From an uncultured Porphyromonadaceae bacterium (GTDB taxonomy: Bacteria > Bacteroidota > Bacteroidia > Bacteroidales > Muribaculaceae), in assembly GCA_947177405.1 (NCBI GenBank), contig CAMWUJ010000010.1, forward strand, positions 1 through 57,606: a stretch of DNA of 57,606 nt, in the 5' to 3' direction. Position 1 is the first letter of the stretch. Each line of letters starts with the position of its first letter. The position numbers were made by a program, and so were the translations under genes. The notes below the pieces were generated by a model. It was not told the DNA's origin. It worked only from the letters and a program-made list of their open reading frames with translations, and searched no databases. Shown piece by piece: positions 27,092 through 35,416 of this stretch.

Positions 27092-28945
27092 ATGTCAAAA
27101 GAAACGAATGTAAAAACCATCGACAGAGTGGTTATCCGTTTCGCCGGAGATTCCGGTGACGGAATGCAGCTTGCCGGAAATATATTCTCAAATATTTCGG
27201 CAGGAGAAGGCAACGAGATTTCGACTTTCCCCGATTATCCGGCGGAAATCCGAGCCCCGCAAGGATCCCTTAGTGGAGTGTCGGGTTATCAGGTCAGTGT
27301 AGGAAAAGACGTGCATACTCCGGGAGATGCCGCCGATGTGCTGGTAGCCATGAATCCGGCCGCCCTCAAGACCAACCTTAAATATCTCCGTCCCGACGGG
27401 ATAATCATCTGCGATGAAGAATCATTTACCCCTGCTAATCTGAAGAAAGCTGAATATGCCTCCGCCGACCCGGTAGCGGAATTAGGCATAGATCCCAAAC
27501 GCATCATGCTTGTGCCGATGACCACACTCCTCAAGCATACCCTTTCCGATTCCGGACTTGACCAAAAAGGGATGATGAAATGCAAGAATATGCTTGCGCT
27601 TGGTGTGGTGTGCTGGCTTTTCGACCGCCCCGTGGAGAGCGTTCTCAAGAAGCTGGAGGCCAAATTCGCCAAGAAACCCGCCATTTATGAGGCCAACGCC
27701 AAAGTGGTTCAAGCCGGCTGGGATTATGGCCACAACACCCATGCCTCAATGCCTGTGTATCGCATCGAGACCTCAACCTCCCAACCCGGCACATATATAG
27801 ATGTGACCGGCAACACAGCCACCGCCTGGGGACTTATCATGGCTTCCGAGAAAAGCGGACGCCCTCTCTTCTTAGGATCCTACCCCATCACACCGGCCAC
27901 CGACATTCTGCATGAACTTGCCAAGCGCAAGGATCTCGGAGTGAAAGCTATCCAGATGGAGGATGAAATCGCCGGCGTATGCTCCGCAATAGGCGCCTCA
28001 TATGCAGGTCGCCTGGCAGTGACTTCCACCTCGGGTCCCGGTCTTTCACTCAAATCGGAAGGTATTGGCCTGGCCGTTATGGCCGAGCTTCCGCTGGTAG
28101 TGGTGGATGTGCAGCGTGGTGGTCCCTCCACGGGTCTGCCCACCAAGACCGAACAGACCGACCTCATGCAGGCCCTCTACGGCCGCAACGGCGAGTCTCC
28201 CCTCTGCGTGGTCGCAGCCACAAGTCCTACGGATTGCTTCGATATGGCTTTCAACGCTGCCAAGATTGCTGTGGAGCACATGACTCCGGTGATTCTTCTC
28301 ACCGACGCTTTCATTGCCAACGGATCGTCGGCATGGCGTGTGCCTGAGGAGAGCGACTATCCCGAGATCAAGCCCCATTTCCCAACAAAAGAGCAGATCG
28401 AGAACGGATGGAAACCCTACGACCGCACCACCGATTTCGCCCGCTTCTGGGCAGTGCCCGGCACTGAGGGCGCCATGCACCGTGTGGGAGGTCTTGAAAA
28501 AGACTTCAATACTTCCGTGATTTCCACCGACGGGCCCAACCATCAGAAGATGGTGGATATACGTCGGAAGAAAGTGGCCGAGATAGCCAACGACATTCCT
28601 CTTATCAAACCCCTCTTCGACGAAGATGAGCCCGATACCATTCTCGTGGGCTGGGGCGGAACATACGGCCACCTGCGCACTGCCGCCACTCTTCTAAATG
28701 AGGAGGGACACAAAGTGGCTTTCCAGCAGTTCAGATATATCAACCCCCTCCCTGCCAACGCCATCGAGACACTCAACCGTTACAAGAGAATCATCGTGGC
28801 GGAGCTCAACACCGGAATGTTTGCCGATTATCTCCAGATGCATCTCCCGGGCAAAGAGATATTGCGCATCAACAAGGTGGAAGGACAGCCATTCCTTGTA
28901 AAGGAGATTGTGGATGGAGTGAAAAAATTCATGGACGTTAAATAA
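27092..28945 (+). CDS. korA: 2-oxoacid:ferredoxin oxidoreductase, fused gamma-alpha subunit
   Basis: The 617-residue subunit fuses the gamma domain (residues about 10-190, starting VVIRFAGDSGDGMQLAGN) to the alpha pyrimidine-binding domain (about 220-610). The alpha domain shows GSYPITPATDILHELAK and QMEDEIAGVCSAIGASYAG. With the beta subunit encoded next, it decarboxylates a 2-oxoacid, most likely 2-oxoglutarate, to the acyl-CoA while reducing ferredoxin. KorAB is the usual Bacteroidetes annotation for this two-gene form. Substrate choice (2-oxoglutarate, pyruvate or a branched-chain 2-oxoacid) cannot be proved from sequence. No ferredoxin-like delta subunit is adjacent. Confidence 0.88.
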   Translation: MSKETNVKTIDRVVIRFAGDSGDGMQLAGNIFSNISAGEGNEISTFPDYPAEIRAPQGSLSGVSGYQVSVGKDVHTPGDAADVLVAMNPAALKTNLKYLRPDGIIICDEESFTPANLKKAEYASADPVAELGIDPKRIMLVPMTTLLKHTLSDSGLDQKGMMKCKNMLALGVVCWLFDRPVESVLKKLEAKFAKKPAIYEANAKVVQAGWDYGHNTHASMPVYRIETSTSQPGTYIDVTGNTATAWGLIMASEKSGRPLFLGSYPITPATDILHELAKRKDLGVKAIQMEDEIAGVCSAIGASYAGRLAVTSTSGPGLSLKSEGIGLAVMAELPLVVVDVQRGGPSTGLPTKTEQTDLMQALYGRNGESPLCVVAATSPTDCFDMAFNAAKIAVEHMTPVILLTDAFIANGSSAWRVPEESDYPEIKPHFPTKEQIENGWKPYDRTTDFARFWAVPGTEGAMHRVGGLEKDFNTSVISTDGPNHQKMVDIRRKKVAEIANDIPLIKPLFDEDEPDTILVGWGGTYGHLRTAATLLNEEGHKVAFQQFRYINPLPANAIETLNRYKRIIVAELNTGMFADYLQMHLPGKEILRINKVEGQPFLVKEIVDGVKKFMDVK

Positions 28946-28950
28946 GGAGG
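28943..28950 (+). promoter_or_regulatory. Strong Shine-Dalgarno sequence for korB
   Basis: TAAGGAGG overlaps the korA stop codon (TAA, 28943-28945) and lies 9 bases before the korB ATG. Clear Shine-Dalgarno sequences are rare elsewhere in this window, so high translation or stop-start coupling of korB is likely. Confidence 0.7.
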
Positions 28951-28959
28951 AAAGAGATT

Positions 28960-29985
28960 ATGGAAGAAAACAAGACTACAGGCTTCACGCCTGCCGATTA
29001 TAAGAACAGCCAGAACGCACGCTGGTGTCCCGGATGTGGCGACCACGCCATTCTCAATGTGCTTCATAAAGCCATGGCAGAGCTCGGAATCGCACCTAAA
29101 GACACTGCCGTGATCTCAGGAATCGGCTGCAGCTCGCGTCTCCCCTATTATATGAACACCTATGGCATGCACACCATCCACGGACGTGCGGCCGCTATAG
29201 CCACCGGCGTGAAGACGGCAAATCCCGACCTCACGGTATGGCAGATTTCAGGCGATGGTGACGGTCTGGCAATCGGTGGTAACCATTTCATCCATGCCGT
29301 GCGACGCAATGTTGATATCAATATCCTTCTTTTCAACAATAAGATCTATGGCCTGACAAAAGGACAATATTCTCCCACCTCCGACCGTGGATTCGTGTCT
29401 AAATCCTCACCCTACGGCACTGTGGAAGATCCTTTCATCCCCGCTGAGCTCTGCTTCGGAGCGCGTGGCAACTTCTTCGCACGATCAATAGATATCCTTC
29501 TCGACAATTCACGCGAATGTATGGTGGCGGCGGCCCGTCACAAGGGCACGGCAGTGGTGGAAATCATGCAGAACTGTGTGATCTTCAATCATGGAATACA
29601 TGAATATTTCGCCAACAAGGAAAACCGCGAGAATCATACCATCATACTGCGTCACGGAGAGAAGATGCTCTTCGGAAAAGACAATTCCAAGGGTCTTGTG
29701 CAGAAAGGGTTCGGGTTGAAGGCAGTGACAATCGGAGAGGATGGCTATACCATCGATGATATTCTGGTGCATGATGCCCATTGCGCTGAAAACTTCCTTC
29801 AGCAGCAGCTCGCCATGATGGATGGCCATGAACTGCCGCTGGCTCTGGGAGTGATCCGCGACTATGATGCTCCTGTGTATGATCTTGAGGTGGATCGCCA
29901 GACAGAAGAGATAAAAGCCAAAAAAGGCTATTCCAACCTCCGCGACATGATTCTCAAGACCTGCGACCACTGGGAGATAAAATAA
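28960..29985 (+). CDS. korB: 2-oxoacid:ferredoxin oxidoreductase, beta (thiamine diphosphate) subunit
   Basis: The 341-residue beta subunit binds thiamine diphosphate and a 4Fe-4S cluster. RWCPGCGDHAILNVLHKAM near residue 20 has two cluster cysteines, and GIGCSSRLPYY near residue 56 has a third. The GDGDGLAIGGNHFIHAVRRN segment is the thiamine diphosphate/Mg motif, followed by LLFNNKIYGLTKGQYSPTS. It lies 14 bases after the gamma-alpha subunit and forms one enzyme with it. Confidence 0.9.
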   Translation: MEENKTTGFTPADYKNSQNARWCPGCGDHAILNVLHKAMAELGIAPKDTAVISGIGCSSRLPYYMNTYGMHTIHGRAAAIATGVKTANPDLTVWQISGDGDGLAIGGNHFIHAVRRNVDINILLFNNKIYGLTKGQYSPTSDRGFVSKSSPYGTVEDPFIPAELCFGARGNFFARSIDILLDNSRECMVAAARHKGTAVVEIMQNCVIFNHGIHEYFANKENRENHTIILRHGEKMLFGKDNSKGLVQKGFGLKAVTIGEDGYTIDDILVHDAHCAENFLQQQLAMMDGHELPLALGVIRDYDAPVYDLEVDRQTEEIKAKKGYSNLRDMILKTCDHWEIK

Positions 29986-29992
29986 TTTAATC

Positions 29993-30019
29993 TTGCACAA
30001 ATCAAAAAAAGTTGTGCAA
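29993..30019. promoter_or_regulatory. Inverted repeat upstream of acpP promoter
   Basis: TTGCACAA (29993-30000) and TTGTGCAA (30012-30019) form a perfect 8-base inverted repeat with an 11-base spacer. It sits directly after korB and about 40 bases before the acpP -7 box. It could be a regulator site or a weak korB terminator, but no T run follows. Confidence 0.5.
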
Positions 30020-30057
30020 AATTTAAGGAAAAATTTCATTATTAGGAAAATTTTTAC

Positions 30058-30065
30058 TTACTTTG
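30058..30065 (+). promoter_or_regulatory. -7-like box upstream of acpP
   Basis: TTACTTTG matches TAnnTTTG except at the second base. It sits in an AT-rich stretch and implies a leader of about 140 bases before acpP. Confidence 0.45.
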
Positions 30066-30087
30066 CAGCCTGAAACTTAGCAAAGTC

Positions 30088-30113
30088 GATCTTCCAAGCC
30101 CCCCGAGAAGATC
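30088..30113 (+). other. Leader hairpin upstream of acpP
   Basis: GATCTTC (30088-30094) pairs with GAAGATC (30107-30113) around a C-rich loop. It lies in the predicted acpP 5' leader. A weaker CCGAAA/TTTCCGG pairing follows. A role in mRNA stability or translation control is inference. Confidence 0.5.
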
Positions 30114-30210
30114 CGAAATCATTTCCGGACTAAGGGAGATTTAGCTTGCATCAGGTCTGAATAAAGAAAGAAATTAGAACTAAATAATTCAACATCAAAA
30201 TTTTACAGAT

Positions 30211-30447
30211 ATGTCAGATATCGAAAACAAAGTAAAAGAGATCATCGTAGATAAGCTCACTGTAGATGAGTCAGAAGTAACTCCCACTGCTGAATTCAGC
30301 AAGGATCTTGGTGCAGATTCTCTCGACACTGTAGAGCTCATCATGGAGTTCGAGAAAGCATTCGACATCACAATTCCTGATTCAGATGCTGAGAAGATCA
30401 CCACAGTAGGTGATGCTATTGCTTACATCGAGAAGGCAAAGGCCTAA
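30211..30447 (+). CDS. acpP: Acyl carrier protein
   Basis: The 78-residue acidic protein carries growing acyl chains on a phosphopantetheine arm in type II fatty-acid synthesis. The attachment motif [12 protein letters not shown] includes the modified Ser near residue 37. The length and helical pattern are typical, and fabF follows, as in many bacteria. Its codon use looks biased toward preferred codons, consistent with high expression. Confidence 0.97.
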   Translation: MSDIENKVKEIIVDKLTVDESEVTPTAEFSKDLGADSLDTVELIMEFEKAFDITIPDSDAEKITTVGDAIAYIEKAKA

Positions 30448-30459
30448 ATCTACAATGAT

Positions 30460-30529
30460 TTTCCGCAGCACGGAAAGTCACAGATAAAACGAATTCATTT
30501 CCGACATCGGGACCGGGTCCCGGTGTCGG
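30460..30529 (+). terminator. Two hairpins between acpP and fabF, possible attenuator
   Basis: TTTCCG-CAGCA-CGGAAA (30460-30476) is followed by a GC-rich 12-bp stem. In the second stem, CCGACATCGGGA (30501-30512) pairs with TCCCGGTGTCGG (30518-30529), with one T-G pair and a five-base loop. Only three T bases follow, so full termination is unlikely. The pair could lower fabF transcription relative to acpP, or be an mRNA processing site. Confidence 0.5.
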
Positions 30530-30551
30530 TTTCCAAACATAAAATCCGTAT

Positions 30552-31817
30552 ATGGAATTAAAAAGAGTTGTAGTTACCGGTCTGGGCGCGCTCACTCCGA
30601 TAGGAAACGACGTTAAGACAGCATGGGAAAATGCAGTCAACGGCGTAAGCGGCGCCGGCCCGATCACTCACTTCGATGCCTCAAAATTCAAGACTCAGTT
30701 TGCTTGCGAAGTGAAAGACTTTAATGGAGCCGATCATTTCGACCGCAAGAAGCTCCGTCAGCTTGACCTCTACGCGCAGTATGCCCTGGTGGCGGCCAAG
30801 GAGGCAATTGACGATGCCGATCTTGAAAACGAGAACATAGACAAAAACCGTGTGGGCGTCATATTCGCAGCCGGTATCGGCGGTCTCCACACATTTGAAG
30901 AGGAAGCAGGCTATTTCGCCCTCCATGGTGAGGAGCAGGGGCCTAAATACAACCCTTTCTTCATTCCCAAAATGATTGCCGACATCGCTGCCGGTCATAT
31001 CTCCATCGACCATGGTTTCCGTGGTCCCAACTTCGGCACGGTATCAGCTTGCGCCTCATCGACCAATGCATTGATCGATGCTTTCAATATCATCCGTCTC
31101 GGACAGGCTGATGCGATTGTGGCAGGAGGTGCGGAAGCAGCTGTATTCCCCGCCGGTGTGGGTGGTTTCAACTCCATGAAGGCACTCTCGACACGCAACG
31201 ACGATCCCAAGACTGCCTCGCGTCCTTTCTCAGGATCCCGCGACGGCTTCGTGATCGGTGAAGGAGCAGCAGCCCTCGTGCTCGAAGAGCTTGAACACGC
31301 CAAAGCACGCGGTGCCAAAATTTATGCTGAGATCGCAGGTGGGGGCATGAGCGCCGACGCTTATCATATCACCGCTACCCATCCCGAAGGATTAGGTGCC
31401 CGTCTGGTTATGGAAAATGCCCTCAAGGATGCAGAAATGAAGCCCGAGGATATCGACTATATCAACCTTCACGGCACATCCACTCCCGTAGGCGATATCG
31501 GAGAGATAAAGGCCATTCAGGAAGTATTCGGCGACCATGCCTACGACATGAGCCTCAGCTCAACCAAGTCGATGACAGGTCACCTTCTCGGTGCCACAGG
31601 CGCCCTGGAGGCTTTGTTCAGTGTCAAGGCTATTCAGGATGGCATCATCCCTCCCACAATCAACCACGAAGAGGGAGACAACGATGAAAGAGTGGATTAT
31701 AACCTTGACTTCACTTTCAACACTGCAAAGAAGAAAGAAATCAAGACCGCGCTCTCCAATACTTTCGGATTCGGCGGTCACAACGCTGCCATCATCCTTA
31801 AGAAATACGAGGAATAA
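30552..31817 (+). CDS. fabF: Beta-ketoacyl-ACP synthase II FabF
   Basis: FabF condenses malonyl-ACP with acyl-ACP in fatty-acid elongation. The 421-residue protein starts with the typical RVVVTGLGALTPIGNDV. The active-site Cys is in TVSACASSTNALIDAF near residue 165. The catalytic His residues are in NLHGTSTPVGD near residue 312 and SMTGHLLGATGALEAL near residue 345. It follows acpP after a gap that holds two hairpins. Confidence 0.96.
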   Translation: MELKRVVVTGLGALTPIGNDVKTAWENAVNGVSGAGPITHFDASKFKTQFACEVKDFNGADHFDRKKLRQLDLYAQYALVAAKEAIDDADLENENIDKNRVGVIFAAGIGGLHTFEEEAGYFALHGEEQGPKYNPFFIPKMIADIAAGHISIDHGFRGPNFGTVSACASSTNALIDAFNIIRLGQADAIVAGGAEAAVFPAGVGGFNSMKALSTRNDDPKTASRPFSGSRDGFVIGEGAAALVLEELEHAKARGAKIYAEIAGGGMSADAYHITATHPEGLGARLVMENALKDAEMKPEDIDYINLHGTSTPVGDIGEIKAIQEVFGDHAYDMSLSSTKSMTGHLLGATGALEALFSVKAIQDGIIPPTINHEEGDNDERVDYNLDFTFNTAKKKEIKTALSNTFGFGGHNAAIILKKYEE

Positions 31818-31841
31818 TACATAAATATTTTTCCAATAAAA

Positions 31842-31875
31842 AAAGGCTGCATCAAGGATGTGGCCTTTATTTTTA
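31842..31875 (+). terminator. Rho-independent terminator after fabF
   Basis: AAAGGC-TG-CATC (31842-31853) pairs with GATG-TG-GCCTTT (31857-31868). An ATTTTT stretch follows. It separates fabF from gyrB. Confidence 0.75.
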
Positions 31876-31931
31876 TCCTGTTTTTTACCTTTATTAAGAA
31901 CGTTTTTCCTCAATTTATCATATTTTTTTAT

Positions 31932-31939
31932 TATCTTTG
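31932..31939 (+). promoter_or_regulatory. -7 box for gyrB
   Basis: TATCTTTG is a perfect TAnnTTTG match, placed after the fabF terminator and about 70 bases before the gyrB ATG. A T-rich stretch near 31903-31911 may serve as a degenerate -33. Confidence 0.6.
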
Positions 31940-32007
31940 TAGATTGAAGAGGAATGGGGTCGATTCAATTAACCCTGACCCTTTCCCTTGGTCTTAACAT
32001 CCCCATT

Positions 32008-33972
32008 ATGGCAGAATTAGAGGAAGAAAAACAGAAATCATACCAGGCCGACAACATCCAGGTGCTCGAAGGTCTGGAAGCCGTGCGTAAACGTCCGTCG
32101 ATGTATATCGGAGACACAGGAGTCAGAGGTCTTCACCATCTTGTATATGAGGTGGTCGATAACTCCATCGACGAGGCTCTGGCCGGCTACGCCAACAATA
32201 TAGAAGTCACTATTCTCGATGACAATTCGATCAAGGTTGTCGATAATGGTCGCGGAATCCCGGTTGACATGCACGAGAAGATGCATAAACCGGCTCTTGA
32301 GGTAGTGCTCACCGTGCTCCATGCCGGCGGTAAGTTTGATAAAGGTTCCTATAAGGTTTCGGGAGGTCTGCATGGTGTCGGCGTGAGCTGCGTGAACGCT
32401 CTTTCCGACTATCTGCGAGCCGAAATCCACCGTGACGGTAAAATCCATATGCAGGAATACGCTTTCGGCAAGCCCACGTCGGAGCTTCAGGTGATAGGGG
32501 AGACCGATCACACCGGCACCACTATTATCTTCCATCCCGACGCCACAATATTCTCGGAGACAATCTATGATTACGAGACTCTGGCCAACCGTCTTCGCGA
32601 TCTCGCTTTCCTCAACGCGGGAATCACCCTCACCCTCACCGACATGAGAGTGCTCGATGAAGAGGGAAATCCTAAAAAAGAGACTTTCCACAGCGATGAA
32701 GGCCTCAAGGAATTCGTGAAATACATAGATGAAGGGAAAACGCCCCTCATTGAGGATATCATCCATCTCAAGACAGAGAAGAATGGTGTGCCTATCGAAG
32801 TGGCTATGACCTATAACACCGATTTCAACGAGAATATATATTCTTATGTAAATAATATCAACACCATAGAAGGAGGAACCCATCTGACCGGTTTCCGCCG
32901 TGGTCTGACCACCACCCTTAAGAAATATGCCGACGACAACGGAATGCTTGAGAAGATGAAGATAGAGCTCTCCAAGGAGGACTTCCGTGACGGTCTGACA
33001 GCTGTGATTTCAGTGAAGGTGGCCGAACCTCAGTTTGAAGGGCAGACAAAGACAAAACTCGGTAACAACGAGGTGTCGGGAGCGGTGCAGAGTTCAGTGA
33101 GCGAAGCCCTGAGAATATATCTTGAGGAGCATCCCAATCAGGCCAAGACCATAGTGAACAAGGTGAAACTCGCAGCCGAGGCGCGTCATGCGGCCTATTC
33201 AGCCCGTATGCGTGTGCAGAACAAATCGAGCTTCTCAGGAGCAGGTCTGCCGGGCAAATTAGCCCCCTGCAAGAGCCGCGATGCAGTGGAATGTGAGTTG
33301 TTCCTTGTCGAGGGAGATTCTGCAGGAGGATCAGCCAAACAGGGCCGCAATCCCCATTATCAGGCTATTCTTCCGCTCCGAGGCAAGATTCTCAACGTGG
33401 AGAAGGCCAACGACAGCAAGGTGCTCAGTTCGGATGAGATCGTGAACATCTACAAAGCTCTGGGAGTCACCATCGGCACCGAAGAAGATGAGAAGGCACC
33501 CAACATGACCAAGCTCCGCTATCACAAGATCGTGATCATGACAGATGCAGATGTGGACGGAGCCCATATCGCCACATTGCTGATGACATTCTTCTATCGC
33601 CGCATGAGACCCATAATCGAAAACGGATATCTATATATAGCCACTCCTCCGCTTTACAAATGCTCGCTCAAGAACAAGAAGAATGTTGAGGAATATTGCT
33701 GGACCGACCAGCAGGTGCAGCGATTCGTGGACGACAAATGCAACGGTGAGAGAAACCGTCTCGTGCTTCAGCGTTATAAAGGTCTTGGAGAGATGAATCC
33801 CGAACAGCTATGGGAGACTACCATGGATCCGGAAAACAGGATGTTGAAGCAGGTCACTCTCACCAACGCCGCCGAGGCCGACCGCACATTCAACGTGCTC
33901 ATGGGAGAAGAAGTGGCTCCTCGCCGCGACTTCATCGAATCTCACGCCACCTATGCCAATATTGACGCATAA
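32008..33972 (+). CDS. gyrB: DNA gyrase subunit B
   Basis: GyrB is the ATPase subunit of DNA gyrase. From ATG 32008 it has 654 residues, starting MAELEEEKQKSYQADNIQVL. An upstream ATG at 31954 would add 18 residues with no family resemblance, so it is rejected. The GHKL ATPase domain shows EVVDNSIDEALAG and DNGRGIPVDMHEK, and GGLHGVGVSCVNALS. The TOPRIM domain has ELFLVEGDSAGGSAKQGR near residue 425 and IVIMTDADVDGAH near residue 508. RYKGLGEMNPEQLWETTMDP near the C-terminus is also diagnostic. GyrB is favoured over ParE by the QLWETTMDP form. Confidence 0.94.
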   Translation: MAELEEEKQKSYQADNIQVLEGLEAVRKRPSMYIGDTGVRGLHHLVYEVVDNSIDEALAGYANNIEVTILDDNSIKVVDNGRGIPVDMHEKMHKPALEVVLTVLHAGGKFDKGSYKVSGGLHGVGVSCVNALSDYLRAEIHRDGKIHMQEYAFGKPTSELQVIGETDHTGTTIIFHPDATIFSETIYDYETLANRLRDLAFLNAGITLTLTDMRVLDEEGNPKKETFHSDEGLKEFVKYIDEGKTPLIEDIIHLKTEKNGVPIEVAMTYNTDFNENIYSYVNNINTIEGGTHLTGFRRGLTTTLKKYADDNGMLEKMKIELSKEDFRDGLTAVISVKVAEPQFEGQTKTKLGNNEVSGAVQSSVSEALRIYLEEHPNQAKTIVNKVKLAAEARHAAYSARMRVQNKSSFSGAGLPGKLAPCKSRDAVECELFLVEGDSAGGSAKQGRNPHYQAILPLRGKILNVEKANDSKVLSSDEIVNIYKALGVTIGTEEDEKAPNMTKLRYHKIVIMTDADVDGAHIATLLMTFFYRRMRPIIENGYLYIATPPLYKCSLKNKKNVEEYCWTDQQVQRFVDDKCNGERNRLVLQRYKGLGEMNPEQLWETTMDPENRMLKQVTLTNAAEADRTFNVLMGEEVAPRRDFIESHATYANIDA

Positions 33973-34004
33973 CAGTCAATTTTGCAAAAAAATATTCAAA
34001 AATA

Positions 34005-34036
34005 TTTGGTGGAATGAAATAAAAAATGTAACTTTG
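34005..34036 (+). promoter_or_regulatory. Promoter for tRNA-Asp
   Basis: TTTG (34005-34008) and TAACTTTG (34029-34036) match the -33 and -7 boxes with a 20-base spacer. It starts 32 bases after gyrB ends. Confidence 0.7.
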
Positions 34037-34094
34037 CACTCGCAATAGGGAAGCAGATAAGATTGTTTACCTAAAGAAAGAACAATTACATTTT

Positions 34095-34168
34095 GGTGCG
34101 GTAGTTCAGTTGGTTAGAATACATGCCTGTCACGCATGGGGTCGCGGGTTCGAGTCCCGTCCGCACCG
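34095..34168 (+). tRNA. tRNA-Asp (anticodon GTC)
   Basis: The 74 bases fold into a standard cloverleaf. The acceptor stem GGTGCGG pairs with CCGCACC, and the anticodon stem CATGC/GCATG encloses CTGTCAC with anticodon GTC. The T loop is TTCGAGT, and the discriminator base is G. The 3' CCA is not encoded. With a GUN anticodon, it is a substrate for the queuosine pathway that includes the QueG encoded in this window. Confidence 0.97.
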
Positions 34169-34181
34169 CTGAGGAGAGAGG

Positions 34182-34222
34182 AAGAGCAACAGTGTTAACT
34201 TCGGTTACCTGTTGCTCTTTTT
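34182..34222 (+). terminator. Terminator after tRNA-Asp
   Basis: AAGAGCAACAG (34182-34192) pairs perfectly with CTGTTGCTCTT (34209-34219), and the T run continues. An inner GTTAAC-type pairing extends the stem. Confidence 0.9.
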
Positions 34223-34282
34223 CATTATAAATGAAATGACACTAATCATCTTTTCCGAAATATAGACCTCAATAAAACAGGG

Positions 34283-34318
34283 AACCCGCGAAGACATTCA
34301 GTCAATCGCGGGTTTTTA
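34283..34318. terminator. Second terminator in the gyrB-polyprenyl synthase gap
   Basis: AACCCGCGA (34283-34291) pairs with TCGCGGGTT (34306-34314), followed by TTT on the plus strand. It may stop read-through from the tRNA side. It may also work for the converging polyprenyl synthase gene, although the minus-strand U tract is weak. Confidence 0.75.
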
Positions 34319-34342
34319 ACTTATCTTATATCGCCACAACTA

Positions 34343-35317
34343 TCAACGGTCGCGCGAGATAATGAATTCAAAAATCTCCTTAAACGCTTCCTTTGAATCG
34401 GAATCAGGATACGCATCGATAATTGCATCAGCCTCCTGCTGCATCTTGCGCATTATATCGTAGGCATAATCGATACCGCCCTCTATCTTGGCAAATTCTA
34501 TAAGCTTTCCGATCTCCTCTTCAGTGAGCTCATTCTTCCTTATCAATTCGCGCATGGGCTCAGCATCCTCCTCGTCGGCATTGTTGAGAGCATACAGAAG
34601 AGGCAAGGTCACCTTCCCTTCCCGGAGGTCGTTGCCGGTAGGCTTTCCTATCTGCGGATTATCATAATAATCGAAAATATCATCCTTGATCTGGAAGCAA
34701 AGACCCAATAGCTCGGCGTAGGTGATCATCGGCCCCATCTCCTCAGGCGAAGCATTCACGGCCTCAGCACCCATCTTCACACAGTGCATGAAAAGCGAGG
34801 CCGTTTTCTTTCTGATCACCATAAAATAGCTTGCTTCATCGAAATGATGCTCACGCGCATTGCAAATCTGATCGATCTCACCAAGTGAAAGCTCTTTACC
34901 CAAAGCCGACAAAGCGGAAATAATGGAGAGATGACCGGTCTTTATTCCGGCAGCCAGAGCATTGGAGACGAAATAATCGCCGACAAGCACCGCCACATGG
35001 TTTCCCCACATACGGTTGATCGTCGGCTCTCCTCTGCGAAGAAGAGTCTCATCCACCACATCGTCATGGATAAGCGATGCGTTGTGAAGCATTTCGAGGG
35101 CCGCTCCGGCATGAAGCACATCAGGATTGACAACTCCGAACATCTTGGCACTAAGTATCACGAGAATCGGACGAATCTGCTTCCCTTTCTTTGTCAGATA
35201 AGTGGTCACGATTCCGTTCATCATCTCGTTCCCGGTGCGGAGGGTATCGGTGATGATTTCATTCATGGCCTTTAATTCCGGCCCAAGACGCATCCTTATT
35301 TTTTCAAACTGCTCCAT
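34343..35317 (-). CDS. Long-chain polyprenyl diphosphate synthase
   Basis: The 324-residue trans-prenyltransferase condenses isopentenyl diphosphate onto an allylic primer. Both Asp-rich motifs are present: HDDVVDETLLRRGEPT near residue 90 and FQIKDDIFDYYD near residue 215. The small residues before the first Asp motif (MLHNASLIHDD) point to a long-chain product, such as the octaprenyl tail of menaquinone, as in IspB-type enzymes. Chain length is not provable here. Its start codon lies only 8 bases after a TAATTTTG box on the same strand, so the transcript is probably nearly leaderless. It converges on the tRNA-Asp unit. Confidence 0.9.
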   Translation of the reverse strand: MEQFEKIRMRLGPELKAMNEIITDTLRTGNEMMNGIVTTYLTKKGKQIRPILVILSAKMFGVVNPDVLHAGAALEMLHNASLIHDDVVDETLLRRGEPTINRMWGNHVAVLVGDYFVSNALAAGIKTGHLSIISALSALGKELSLGEIDQICNAREHHFDEASYFMVIRKKTASLFMHCVKMGAEAVNASPEEMGPMITYAELLGLCFQIKDDIFDYYDNPQIGKPTGNDLREGKVTLPLLYALNNADEEDAEPMRELIRKNELTEEEIGKLIEFAKIEGGIDYAYDIMRKMQQEADAIIDAYPDSDSKEAFKEIFEFIISRDR

Positions 35318-35325
35318 AAGAGCTA

Positions 35326-35333
35326 CAAAATTA
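35326..35333 (-). promoter_or_regulatory. -7 box for polyprenyl synthase
   Basis: On the minus strand this reads TAATTTTG, a perfect TAnnTTTG. TTTG (plus-strand CAAA at 35356-35359) lies upstream with a 22-base spacer. Transcription would start about 1-3 bases before the ATG. Confidence 0.6.
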
Positions 35334-35385
35334 CAAAAAATCTTCTAAATTCGCTCAAACTCTTCGTTCTTTTCCAATTTTATAT

Positions 35386-35393
35386 TAACTTTG
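35386..35393 (+). promoter_or_regulatory. -7 box for pyrH-frr
   Basis: TAACTTTG is a perfect TAnnTTTG match 23 bases before the pyrH ATG. No strong -33 box is seen. It is divergent from the polyprenyl synthase promoter. Confidence 0.6.
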
Positions 35394-35416
35394 GAGAAGA
35401 ATAAAAGAAATATCCG

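Noticed and set aside
31954..32007. Upstream ATG extension of gyrB
   Set aside because: The added 18 residues (MGSIQLTLTLSLGLNIPI) are hydrophobic and unlike GyrB N-termini. The ATG at 32008 fits the family.
31954..34168. Replication origin near gyrB
   Set aside because: There is no dnaA, no cluster of DnaA boxes and no recF-type neighbours. gyrB alone is not evidence.
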